Assembly: GCF_001280505.1 (NCBI RefSeq)
Contig: NZ_LBIO01000055.1
Span: 62,001-126,000 of the forward strand
Direction of reading: 5' to 3'
From: Mangrovimonas sp. TPBH4
GTDB lineage: Bacteria; Bacteroidota; Bacteroidia; Flavobacteriales; Flavobacteriaceae
DNA: 64,000 bases
Made by a program: the position numbers and the translations under genes. The notes below the pieces were generated by a model. That model saw only the letters and a list, made by a program, of their open reading frames with translations. It had not been told where the DNA came from and did not search any database. Shown here piece after piece: positions 18,181-25,997 of this stretch. Position 1 is the stretch's first letter; the number at the start of each line of letters is the position of its first letter.

Positions 18181-18222
18181 ACAAAGAGCCTGCTCATCTG
18201 AACAGGCTCTTTGTTTTTTTTT
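18181..18222. terminator. Bidirectional terminator between converging genes
   Basis: AACAAAGAGCCTG and CAGGCTCTTTGTT form a long perfect stem with a ten-base loop. T runs follow on the plus strand and a shorter one on the minus strand. It serves the TonB receptor and the converging lipoprotein gene. Confidence 0.92.
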
Positions 18223-18223
18223 A

Positions 18224-20059
18224 TTACATATCTCTTATGACGTGAATTGAGCCTGTAATTGTAGTTGTGATGTTTCCATCTGTTTCACCTTCAAACTCTA
18301 TTTCTATATATTGTCCAACGTCACCAAATTCAATAACTTCCACGGTCACTCCTTCTTGCGGCCATTCTAGCCAGTTCAAATTTTCGTCATCAAGAAATAT
18401 CATGGGGTTTGTGTATGTGCCTGGGCCTGTGAAATCACTTATCTCTATTTGAAAGGAATTGGCTAAGGCTATATTGTTGTAGGGAACCTGAGTTTTAATT
18501 ATTAATTCCTCACCGATTAATTTTGCAAAAAAAGGAGCTATGTGATTAATTTCTGGATAACCAGCTTGTTGATAGGTGAGGTGTTCCTCAATATCAGAGC
18601 ATGCAGTTAAACTGCCCATATTGGTTTCGGGAGCTGTAAAGCTATAGTTGAAAGGCGCTGTTTGTTGAGAACCTTCTAAGTCATAGGCCTGTAATATAAA
18701 GTTATTGCTCGAAGTATTACATCTTAAAATATCAAAATCAAAATTACCATCGGTTACATAATAGGTGGAAAATTGGTCATTATAATTAAAGGAAATAATG
18801 CCGTTAGTTATAGGTGTTCCTTCGCAAGTATGAAAAGTACCGGTAATATGTTCGGTATTGATTGAAGTTGGAACTACGTTTGCGGTTATGTTTAGAGAGG
18901 TGTCTTCGGTAAAAGGCCCTATTGAATTACTGCTTAATGGTATTCCGCAGGGCATTCCCAATACATTGAAAGGATCAGCTGTATAGGCAGATATTTGCAA
19001 GGTTTCATTCTCTGGCGCCATACACGAAACTTCTCCATCGCTATTAGTATAGCCAATAGTATAGCCACTTGTGTATCCAAAGTAATTAGTAGTATTGAGT
19101 TTTACCCTCATGTTAGATATTGGGCTGCCTTCTTCATTGCTTAAGGTAATGTATAGACTTACAAAATCTACAAAGGAACCATAGTTCCAAAATGTAAAAT
19201 GAGATACCGTACCTATATAGGAATTGTCTATTAAGGTGGCTACACCGTCTTCAATCCAATAGCCATTAACTTCATCAAAATACGATAGAGGTATGGTGCT
19301 AGGTAGATTATCTATGAGAGAGGCGTCTATGGGAATCTTGATTTCTGCCGTGGACCCATCTGCCAAGTTTAAAGTTTCTCCATTTGAGCCTTTCAATTCT
19401 ACAGCAAGCATACCATAAGTTTGAAGTGCTTTGGCTTGGTTTTGGTTATTGGCAGCATATAACATCCCTGGCATTTGATTTTGAGAGTCCTCTAGGTTAG
19501 GATCTAAAGAATGCATTACTACATTGACATCACCTGTATAGTTGGTGCCGTCTTCCTTTAGATACTCTCCATTCAGGCTAACTGAAGCGCCATTAGATAA
19601 ACTAATAGTTTCTGAAGTTCCACTGGAAGTGGTGCCAACAGTGGTTGCTTTCATTAACATTATGGTAATATTGTTAATTCCTGAGGTCGGTACGACAGAT
19701 CTTGAGCCATTGATATAGCCGGATTTCTCCGCTTTGATATAGGCAAAGCGTTCATGGACAGTGGCATTTTGTATGATGAAAATTCCGTTTTCATCTGTTT
19801 GTACAGAGGTTTCATCAATTGTTATCGTTGCATCTGCAATAGGATTATGGTTGGAGTCAATAACGTTTCCAAAAAAGGTTCTTGAAATCTCAGTTCCAAA
19901 ATTCAAAGCAAATGCATCTGGGTCATGAGGTTGTGGGGTGGTGGGGGTAGTTGAAACTGGATTTTCTGTATTACCGGTTGGGTTTGGACTATCATCTTTC
20001 TCACAGCATAAAAATGTTAACAGAAAAAATGAAAGTAGTAGTGTGGCTGGTTTCTTCAT
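18224..20059 (-). CDS. Lipoprotein with carboxypeptidase regulatory-like domain
   Basis: The product has 611 residues. The ATG at 20059 is chosen over the upstream one at 20146 because it begins a lipoprotein signal (MKKPATLLLSFFLLTFLCCEKDD, lipid anchor at Cys18 or Cys19). A low-complexity Pro/Thr stretch follows (about 24-45). A regulatory-like beta domain comes next (about 55-130: FFGNVIDSNHNPIADATI, then TDENGIFIIQNATV). The C-terminal two thirds look like further immunoglobulin-like or beta-sandwich repeats. It is probably anchored at the outer membrane. I cannot assign a function. It stands alone, between a terminator and tRNA-Tyr. Confidence 0.75.
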   Translation of the reverse strand: MKKPATLLLSFFLLTFLCCEKDDSPNPTGNTENPVSTTPTTPQPHDPDAFALNFGTEISRTFFGNVIDSNHNPIADATITIDETSVQTDENGIFIIQNATVHERFAYIKAEKSGYINGSRSVVPTSGINNITIMLMKATTVGTTSSGTSETISLSNGASVSLNGEYLKEDGTNYTGDVNVVMHSLDPNLEDSQNQMPGMLYAANNQNQAKALQTYGMLAVELKGSNGETLNLADGSTAEIKIPIDASLIDNLPSTIPLSYFDEVNGYWIEDGVATLIDNSYIGTVSHFTFWNYGSFVDFVSLYITLSNEEGSPISNMRVKLNTTNYFGYTSGYTIGYTNSDGEVSCMAPENETLQISAYTADPFNVLGMPCGIPLSSNSIGPFTEDTSLNITANVVPTSINTEHITGTFHTCEGTPITNGIISFNYNDQFSTYYVTDGNFDFDILRCNTSSNNFILQAYDLEGSQQTAPFNYSFTAPETNMGSLTACSDIEEHLTYQQAGYPEINHIAPFFAKLIGEELIIKTQVPYNNIALANSFQIEISDFTGPGTYTNPMIFLDDENLNWLEWPQEGVTVEVIEFGDVGQYIEIEFEGETDGNITTTITGSIHVIRDM

Positions 20060-20173
20060 AGTATTTTTTGATTGTTTTTTCTTACAATATACTAAATAAT
20101 TCTTATTGTTTGAGAGTAAAAATATTGTGGTATAAATTCGAAACATAAATGTTGTAATCTTTTATCTTTTTTA

Positions 20174-20204
20174 TTTGCGCAAATGAAAAACTGTAGTATA
20201 TTTG
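20174..20204 (+). promoter_or_regulatory. Promoter of tRNA-Tyr
   Basis: TTTG at 20174-20177, 19 bases, then TATATTTG at 20197-20204 is an exact match to the Bacteroidota consensus TTTG-N19-TAnnTTTG. The tRNA begins 12 bases later. Confidence 0.9.
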
Positions 20205-20216
20205 CGCTCGGTTTTG

Positions 20217-20298
<82 letters not shown>

Positions 20299-20310
20299 CT
20301 AAAACATCAG

Positions 20311-20337
20311 AAGCCTGCAAGAAATTGCAGGCTTTTT
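20311..20337 (+). terminator. Terminator after tRNA-Tyr
   Basis: AAGCCTGCAA and TTGCAGGCTT form a ten-pair stem around GAAA, followed by T residues. Confidence 0.92.
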
Positions 20338-20421
20338 GCTTTTTAAATACTTCCTGGTTTAGTCAGCTTCTCTTTTAAAATTAGGAACTCTTTGAGTTCA
20401 AATCCCTGCTGATAAATGTCA

Positions 20422-20452
20422 TTGTTTTAGGTGTTTAAGTTGCGTAACTTTA
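20422..20452 (+). promoter_or_regulatory. Possible promoter of the universal stress protein gene
   Basis: TTG at 20422-20424 and TAACTTTA at 20445-20452 are spaced by 20 bases. The -7 element has one mismatch to TAnnTTTG. The leader would be about 145 bases long. Nothing else stands out between 20338 and 20599. Confidence 0.4.
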
Positions 20453-20599
20453 GTAGTGAAATCTTGTGATCAAATTTGTAAAATGTTACAGCGGTTTTAT
20501 TATCGATATCCCTGGATTTTATTGAGAATTAGTTAAGGTTTGTTCCAAAGTATAGCAGGTGAAGGGCCATAAATTAAGTGTGAATTAAACTTAAATGTC

Positions 20600-21451
20600 A
20601 TGAAAAATATACTCCTTCCCACCGATTTTTCTGAGAATTCTTGGAATGCCATCAAATATGCCCTGCAGCTATTTGAGAATGAAACTTGTAAATTCTATTT
20701 ACTCCATACCTATACACCTCCAATTTATCAAGTGGATTATGCCTTGATGATTCCTGATAATTTAAGTATGGTAGATACCGCTAGGGCAAAAGCCGTAGAA
20801 GGGTTGAATGATTTTATGGAACGTATAAATAAAGAGTTTCCCAATTCCAAACACACCTTTGAGTCTCAGGCTATCTTTAATACCTTGATTCAGGAAATTA
20901 TCATATTTGCTAGGCAAAAGGCCATAGACTATATCGTAATGGGGACCAAAGGTGCTTCGGGAACCAAAGGTATTTTATTTGGTTCCAACACAGTGCATGT
21001 CTTTAAAAATGTAAAATGCCCAGTGCTAGCTATTCCTGAAGATTTTTCTTTTGAAACACCTCATGAAGTCCTATTTCCAACCGATTATTCCATTCAATAT
21101 AAGGAAAGTCAATTAAAGCCTATTCGTGATATTTTGTCAGCTCATAGCTCTCGGATAAATATTTTAAATGTAGTCCCAGATATAGGTTTGTCCGACTGGC
21201 AAGAAAGCAACAAGGCAATCTTGGATGGTTACTTCAAAAACATGGCTCATATTTTTCATAGTTTGAGAGACTTGACTGTTGTGGAGGCTATAGCAAAATT
21301 TCAGGTCAAGGCAAAAATCAATTTGCTGGTTATGATCAATAATAAGCATTCGTTTTTTGAAAATTTGTTTTTCAAATCCAATGTTAACCAAATAGGGTTC
21401 AATCTTAAAGTTCCATTTTTATTGATTCCTTCAAAATTATTAGATACATAA
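20600..21451 (+). CDS. Universal stress protein, two UspA domains
   Basis: The product has 283 residues with two tandem Usp-fold halves. The N-terminal half begins MKNILLPTDFSENSWNAIKYAL and ends in the nucleotide-binding motif GTKGASGTKGILFGSNT (about residues 114-130), followed by CPVLAIPEDF. The C-terminal half begins EVLFPTDYSIQY and lacks the glycine motif, so only the first half should bind ATP. Such proteins are linked to survival under starvation and stress; the molecular role is unclear. It stands between tRNA-Tyr and exonuclease III and probably forms its own unit. Confidence 0.9.
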   Translation: MKNILLPTDFSENSWNAIKYALQLFENETCKFYLLHTYTPPIYQVDYALMIPDNLSMVDTARAKAVEGLNDFMERINKEFPNSKHTFESQAIFNTLIQEIIIFARQKAIDYIVMGTKGASGTKGILFGSNTVHVFKNVKCPVLAIPEDFSFETPHEVLFPTDYSIQYKESQLKPIRDILSAHSSRINILNVVPDIGLSDWQESNKAILDGYFKNMAHIFHSLRDLTVVEAIAKFQVKAKINLLVMINNKHSFFENLFFKSNVNQIGFNLKVPFLLIPSKLLDT

Positions 21452-21527
21452 ATTTAGTCTAAATCGGTTTTTTGAAAGCAAGGTTTTTCCTTTAGGATTT
21501 GTTTGATGGTTTAATTTGAAAAGGCGT

Positions 21528-22292
21528 ATGAAAATTGTTTCTTGGAATGTCAATGGCATAAGGGCAATATTGCAAAAGGGGTTTAAGGAAGCCGTTGAGA
21601 ATATGGCTCCTGATATATTGTGTTTGCAGGAAACTAAGGCGCAGGATGATGAAGTGGTCAAGGCATTGGGAGATTTAAAGACTTATACTCTTAAATCCAA
21701 TTCGGCTAAAAGGAAGGGATATTCTGGAAGTGCTTTGTTGTTAAAATCTATGCCTATAACGGTAACCAATGATATTGGAATCGGGGTGCATGATGATGAA
21801 GGGAGGGTACAGTGTGTGGAATATGAAGGCTTTTATCTGGTGAATGTATACGTTCCCAATTCTGGGCAAAAATTGGATAGATTGGAGTATAGACAGCAAT
21901 GGGATAAGGATCTTTTAAAGTATTTAAAAGATTTAGAAACTAAGAAACCTGTTGTGGTTTGTGGGGATTTTAATGTGGCGCATCAGCCCATAGATTTGAA
22001 GAACGATAAGGCAAACTATAATAAAACTGCAGGGTATACTCAAATAGAGATTGATGGAATGGATGCTTTTCTTGTTTCCGGTTTTGTAGATGTATATAGA
22101 ATGTTGCACCCGGACGAAGTTGCTTATACCTATTGGAGCTATCGTTTTAAGGCTAGGGAGCGTAATGTAGGTTGGCGGATCGATTATTTTCTTATTAGTC
22201 GTGTGCTGCAGGACAAGGTTAAATCGGTGGAGATTTTGAGTGATATTTATGGTTCAGACCATTGTCCGATACAATTGGAAATTGAGCTGTAA
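21528..22292 (+). CDS. xth: Exodeoxyribonuclease III (AP endonuclease)
   Basis: This 254-residue cytoplasmic enzyme of base-excision repair cuts at abasic sites and degrades DNA 3' to 5'. The ATG at 21528 gives the canonical start MKIVSWNVNGIRA; the TTG at 21516 only adds four basic residues. Catalytic motifs are in order: LCLQETKAQ (metal-binding Glu), VNVYVPNSG, VVCGDFNVAH (Asp and Asn), WRIDYFLIS and YGSDHCPIQLEI (the Asp-His pair). Length fits the family. It follows the stress protein gene by 76 bases. Confidence 0.95.
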   Translation: MKIVSWNVNGIRAILQKGFKEAVENMAPDILCLQETKAQDDEVVKALGDLKTYTLKSNSAKRKGYSGSALLLKSMPITVTNDIGIGVHDDEGRVQCVEYEGFYLVNVYVPNSGQKLDRLEYRQQWDKDLLKYLKDLETKKPVVVCGDFNVAHQPIDLKNDKANYNKTAGYTQIEIDGMDAFLVSGFVDVYRMLHPDEVAYTYWSYRFKARERNVGWRIDYFLISRVLQDKVKSVEILSDIYGSDHCPIQLEIEL

Positions 22293-22410
22293 GTTTATTT
22301 AGGTGTTCCTTGTTGGGCCTTATTGTTAATTTGACTTTAATGACAAATAAGCAAAGTAAGGTCTCCCCAATTGTTAATTGGAGCTGTATATCCGGTTGTC
22401 AATATTGAAA

Positions 22411-22818
22411 TTATAGGCTTTTTACGAAGCTGAACACGATTTTTTTAAATGAACGGAAATTATTCTCAAAGGCGGTAATACGTTCTTTGATTTTTCTATG
22501 TTCTTCCCTAAAACTGCTGTCGGAGAGTTGTTGGTTGCCAATTTCAATTTTTGAAAGTGAGCGCTCGTGTTTCATTATGACTTGTTGAAAGTCCTCAAAA
22601 AGATCTTTATGGATTTGGTCCAGCTCCCGAAGCATTTCTGTGTGTTGTTTCTGTTGCTCTGTAGTAGGCGCTTTTTTTGATAAAAGATCTTCAAAAAATC
22701 GGGTTTCATCTTTCCAAAAAGCTAAGTTTTCTAGCCATTCTTTGCTTTCAAAGTGCAGTACGTTCAATCCTGCTTCCAATAGGAGTTCGGTTTTTGGATT
22801 TGTGTGTGTAGTTTCCAT
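22411..22818 (-). CDS. Small coiled-coil protein, paralogue of the gene at 23683
   Basis: The product has 135 residues, counted from the ATG at 22818; an in-frame ATG at 22833 adds five residues. It is highly charged and predicted all helical, with no signal peptide or membrane segment. The part FESKEWLENLAFWKDETRFF resembles FEHKQWERELLFWEDELKSF of the protein encoded at 23683-24069, and both end in a similar amphipathic helix (FKKIVFSFVKSL and LKKELFKFLTKQM). It is the last gene of a three-gene unit, 26 bases after the sigma-like gene. No known family is recognised. A regulatory partner of the sigma-like protein is a guess from position. Confidence 0.7.
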   Translation of the reverse strand: METTHTNPKTELLLEAGLNVLHFESKEWLENLAFWKDETRFFEDLLSKKAPTTEQQKQHTEMLRELDQIHKDLFEDFQQVIMKHERSLSKIEIGNQQLSDSSFREEHRKIKERITAFENNFRSFKKIVFSFVKSL

Positions 22819-22844
22819 AATGTATATTTTCAAGGGGTTAAGAA

Positions 22845-23606
22845 TTATAAATACCTTTTTATAAAACTGTCACGAATATTATTTCTGGCAGTTTGTATCA
22901 AGTGTATAACTTTTATAGTTTTCATATGTTTAAGCTGCGCTATTTCAGTTGGAGTGAAATTGTAGTTTGCAAACAATTCGAATACGGATTGCATTCGCAT
23001 GGGAAGTTTTTTTACCACCATGGCTATGTGTTTTTGTATTTTGGCTTCATCGAGTTGTTTGTCCAACTGCTCAATGTACTTTTCCTCGTCATCCTTAACA
23101 AAAACATGGTTTAAGGTGTAATCGTTTTTGTTGTAGGAGCTGTCGTCCAATTCTTCAAGCATCAGTAAATCGCCATCTCCATCTGTACTGAATTGTTCTT
23201 CCATTTCCTCCCATTCGTCCTTTGTGAAATCATCAATGTTTTCATAAAAAAAGTCGTCGAATTCTTCTTCAACAGTTATGTCGTCCAGTAAGTTGTCCGT
23301 TTTTTTAAATAGCCATAGATAAAAATCATCAGCCTTTTTTACGTCCTCAATGTTATCGTATACTTCTATAAAAAGTTGGTCTACAAAATCGTCGACATTG
23401 TATTTGTTTCTGGAAAAATGGGGGAGGTTGGACAGTTTATCCAATCTTCCTTTGATATATTTCTTGATGCTCGGTAATATATTTAGGATTAGATTATTGA
23501 AAGCTTCCTTGTCATCTGCTTTTTTTAGGCTGATGAGTTCCGGGAAGACCTTTGTAATCGATGTCCGTATATTTCTCTGTTTGTAAATGCTTGCTGTAGT
23601 TTTCAT
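22845..23606 (-). CDS. Sigma-70-like (ECF-type) protein with long acidic linker
   Basis: The product has 253 residues. Residues about 30-110 resemble sigma region 2 (AFNNLILNILPSIKKYI, VDDFVDQLFIEVYDNIEDV, FYLWLFKKTDNLLDDI). Residues about 193-248 resemble sigma region 4, a helix-turn-helix (KLPMRMQSVFELFANYNFTPTEIAQ, then IKVIHLIQTARNNIRDSF). The linker between them (about 111-180) is much longer than usual and strongly acidic, full of Asp and Glu. No transmembrane anti-sigma gene is next to it; two small coiled-coil paralogues are. It could be an alternative sigma factor controlled through the linker, or a sigma-derived regulator that no longer starts transcription. Confidence 0.75.
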   Translation of the reverse strand: MKTTASIYKQRNIRTSITKVFPELISLKKADDKEAFNNLILNILPSIKKYIKGRLDKLSNLPHFSRNKYNVDDFVDQLFIEVYDNIEDVKKADDFYLWLFKKTDNLLDDITVEEEFDDFFYENIDDFTKDEWEEMEEQFSTDGDGDLLMLEELDDSSYNKNDYTLNHVFVKDDEEKYIEQLDKQLDEAKIQKHIAMVVKKLPMRMQSVFELFANYNFTPTEIAQLKHMKTIKVIHLIQTARNNIRDSFIKRYL

Positions 23607-23639
23607 GGCTTTTATGTTTTAATTTTGTTCTTTGGTTTT

Positions 23640-23666
23640 GGGCCGTAAGCTTTTGGATTACGGCCC
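23640..23666. other. Strong hairpin between the coiled-coil and sigma-like genes
   Basis: GGGCCGTAA at 23640-23648 and TTACGGCCC at 23658-23666 form a perfect nine-pair stem with a nine-base loop. On the transcribed (minus) strand no T run follows, so it is not a standard terminator. It may be a processing or stability element that sets the ratio of the two proteins. Confidence 0.6.
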
Positions 23667-23682
23667 TGTTTTGAGAATACTT

Positions 23683-24069
23683 TTACATTTGTTTTGTAAG
23701 GAATTTAAATAACTCCTTTTTTAAATCATGGTAGATCATTCTTTGGGTTTCCATACGCTCTCTTAACATAAAGTGTTTTTTCGCCAAGTCATAATTCAAC
23801 ACGGTTTCAGATTTTTTGTCGTGTTGGGCCATGTCTGTTTCGTGTACATTAATGTCGTGCTGTAGTGTGTCCATAACTTCTTTTTGGCGAATAAATTGGT
23901 TTTGAAAATGTTCCAATTGTGCCAATACGCTGTGGTTGGTCCAACGTTTCACAACCTCTTCCAAGCGGTTGTTGAATGATTTTAATTCATCTTCCCAAAA
24001 TAAGAGCTCTCTTTCCCATTGTTTGTGCTCAAAATGGAAATCTGAATTTTGGATTATTAGCGTTTCCAT
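23683..24069 (-). CDS. Small coiled-coil protein, first gene of the sigma-like unit
   Basis: The product has 128 residues and is all helical and highly charged. It has no signal peptide or membrane segment. It is related to the protein at 22411-22818 over the N-terminal helix (FEHKQWERELLFWEDELKSF) and in overall design. Heptad-like spacing of Leu, Met and Phe suggests a coiled coil. It precedes the sigma-like gene by 76 bases, with a hairpin in the gap. The family is not recognised. Confidence 0.7.
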   Translation of the reverse strand: METLIIQNSDFHFEHKQWERELLFWEDELKSFNNRLEEVVKRWTNHSVLAQLEHFQNQFIRQKEVMDTLQHDINVHETDMAQHDKKSETVLNYDLAKKHFMLRERMETQRMIYHDLKKELFKFLTKQM

Positions 24070-24437
24070 GAGTCTAAATTTTAAGTGTTGTTCCTGTTTA
24101 ACTCACAGGTTTTTGATTTTGCCAAGATTCCTGTTAACGGAAAGCGACATTGTAGAACGTTAATAATTTTGACAGGATTTTTATGAGAAGCTTAATCTTG
24201 GAGAGATAAAATGGGGAGCTATTGAGCATTAAATATAAGTGTAAAAAAGCAAAATTGAAATGATATTTATCAGTTGTAAATGAGTGTTTTGTGTTAAATT
24301 TTTTAAAGGAATAAGGTTGCGGGGAATCAGGGTATTTCGATTTTGACTTTGTTTTGAGGCTTCCCAAAAGTCTTTGGTGCTATGTCTTAAAATAATTTTA
24401 TTTTAGAGCTTATTAAGAATAAACGTAAATCAGAAAT
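24070..24437. other. Divergent intergenic region before the sigma-like unit and the M28 peptidase gene
   Basis: This 368-base region has no convincing gene; a 77-codon open frame on the minus strand (24134-24367) has no plausible protein character. CCTGT-N7-ACAGG (24093-24109) is a palindrome 24-40 bases upstream of the minus-strand gene. A second, imperfect palindrome centred on GTTAAC (TTCC at 24128-24131, GGAA at 24139-24142) lies further up. No consensus -7 element is seen for the minus-strand unit. For the plus strand, TTTG at 24373 and TAATTTTA at 24393 are only weak candidates. Confidence 0.5.
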
Positions 24438-25997
24438 ATGATATATAATCTGCTTAAACGATATTTGGTTGTTTTGGGAATTTTGGTAGTCCCTATGGCG
24501 CAGGCTCAGGAGTTGCAAAACATCATATCCCAAATAGAGGAGGAGGCCATTAAAAATTCGGAATTGGAAAACTTGGCGCATAATCTTTTGGATGTTATTG
24601 GTCCTCGGTTAACCGGAACGCCCCAAATGGAACAGGCCAGTGATTGGGTAATGGAAACTTATAAAAAATGGGGCATTGATGCCAAAAGGGAACAGTGGGG
24701 TGAATGGAAAGGATGGGAGCGTGGCATTACTCATATCGATATGGTTGCGCCTCGCGTGCAATCTTTAGAGGGGATTCAGTTGGCTTGGAGTCCTACAACA
24801 CCGCCTGAAGGCGTGGTTGGAGAAGTGGTGGCATTACCATATGTAAAAGATTCCATACATTTTCAAAAATGGCTAAAGGGTGTAAAGGGAAAGTTTGTTT
24901 TGACCTCCATGTATCAGTTAACGGGACGCCCTGATGATAGTTGGGAGAAGTTTGCAAGGCCGGAATCGTTTGAAAGGTTGAAAGCATCTCGTGATTCCAT
25001 AAAGCGTGAGTGGTATGCCAATATTAGAAGAACGGGTTATAAAAGTGCAGACATTGTAAGGTTGTTGGAGAATGCCGGTGCGGTTGGGATTATTTCCTGT
25101 TATTGGTCCAAAGGATTTGGGGTGAATCGTATTTTTTATTCTAAAACAAAGGGTATTCCAACCCTTGATGTTGAATTGGAAGATTATACCATGCTTTACC
25201 GGTTGGCAGAAAGAGGAGAAAAACCACAGGTTAGGGTGGTGGCTCGCTCCAAGGATTTGGGCTTGGTACCCGCGTTTAATACCATAGGAATGATCAAAGG
25301 TTCGGAGAAGCCTGAAGAGTATGTTATTTTATCGGCGCATTTGGATTCTTGGGATGGTGCGACAGGAGCTACCGATAATGGTACGGGAACGGTATTAATG
25401 ATGGAAGTAATGAGGATTTTGAAAAAAGTGTATCCCAATCCAAAACGCACCATATTGGTAGGGCACTGGGGGAGTGAGGAGCAGGGCTTGAATGGTTCTA
25501 GGGCATTTGTGGAAGACCACCCCGAAATTGTGGAGTATGTACAGGTAGTGCTCAATCAGGATAATGGCACGGGGAGAATTACTGAAATATCTGGTGCTGG
25601 ATTTTTAAATTCTTATGAGTATCTCTCGAGGTGGCTGTCTGCAGTTCCTGAGGATGTTTCTAAACATGTTAAAACTATTTTTCCTGGATTGCCCAGTAGC
25701 AGTGGTTCAGATAATGCTTCCTTTGTGGCGGCGGGAGTACCTGCTTTTTATTTGGGAGCCCTTAACTGGAATTACAGAGATTATACTTGGCATACCAACA
25801 GGGATACCTACGATAAAATTGTGTTTGATGATTTAAGAAACAACGTTGTTTTAACTGCTGTTTTGGCTTATATGGCTTCCGAAGATCCCGAAACAGCCTC
25901 TCGCGAAAAAATAGTCATGCCCATAGATCCAAAAACAGGCGAGCAGCAATTCTGGCCCGAGCAGAAATCACCGAAAAGATTGGGAGGTGTGGATTAG
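24438..25997 (+). CDS. M28-family zinc metallopeptidase, exported
   Basis: The product has 519 residues with signal peptide MIYNLLKRYLVVLGILVVPMAQAQ. A protease-associated domain covers the middle (about 120-270), followed by the M28 catalytic domain. Zinc ligands are in the expected order: His in LSAHLDSWDG, the bridging Asp in GATDNGTG, the Glu-Glu pair in GSEEQGLNGS, Asp in LNQDNGTG and His in YTWHTNRDTYD. It is probably an aminopeptidase or carboxypeptidase working on peptides in the periplasm. Its last codons overlap the converging MFS gene by four bases. Confidence 0.9.
   Translation: MIYNLLKRYLVVLGILVVPMAQAQELQNIISQIEEEAIKNSELENLAHNLLDVIGPRLTGTPQMEQASDWVMETYKKWGIDAKREQWGEWKGWERGITHIDMVAPRVQSLEGIQLAWSPTTPPEGVVGEVVALPYVKDSIHFQKWLKGVKGKFVLTSMYQLTGRPDDSWEKFARPESFERLKASRDSIKREWYANIRRTGYKSADIVRLLENAGAVGIISCYWSKGFGVNRIFYSKTKGIPTLDVELEDYTMLYRLAERGEKPQVRVVARSKDLGLVPAFNTIGMIKGSEKPEEYVILSAHLDSWDGATGATDNGTGTVLMMEVMRILKKVYPNPKRTILVGHWGSEEQGLNGSRAFVEDHPEIVEYVQVVLNQDNGTGRITEISGAGFLNSYEYLSRWLSAVPEDVSKHVKTIFPGLPSSSGSDNASFVAAGVPAFYLGALNWNYRDYTWHTNRDTYDKIVFDDLRNNVVLTAVLAYMASEDPETASREKIVMPIDPKTGEQQFWPEQKSPKRLGGVD

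Noticed and set aside
22361-22386. CCAATT/AATTGG inverted repeat after the exonuclease III gene considered as a terminator
   Set aside because: The stem is AT-rich and no T run follows on either strand, so I cannot support it as a terminator.
24134-24367. 77-codon open frame on the minus strand in the intergenic region before the M28 peptidase gene
   Set aside because: The translation is low in complexity and rich in Lys, Ser and Phe with no recognisable feature. It is the kind of frame expected by chance in AT-rich DNA.
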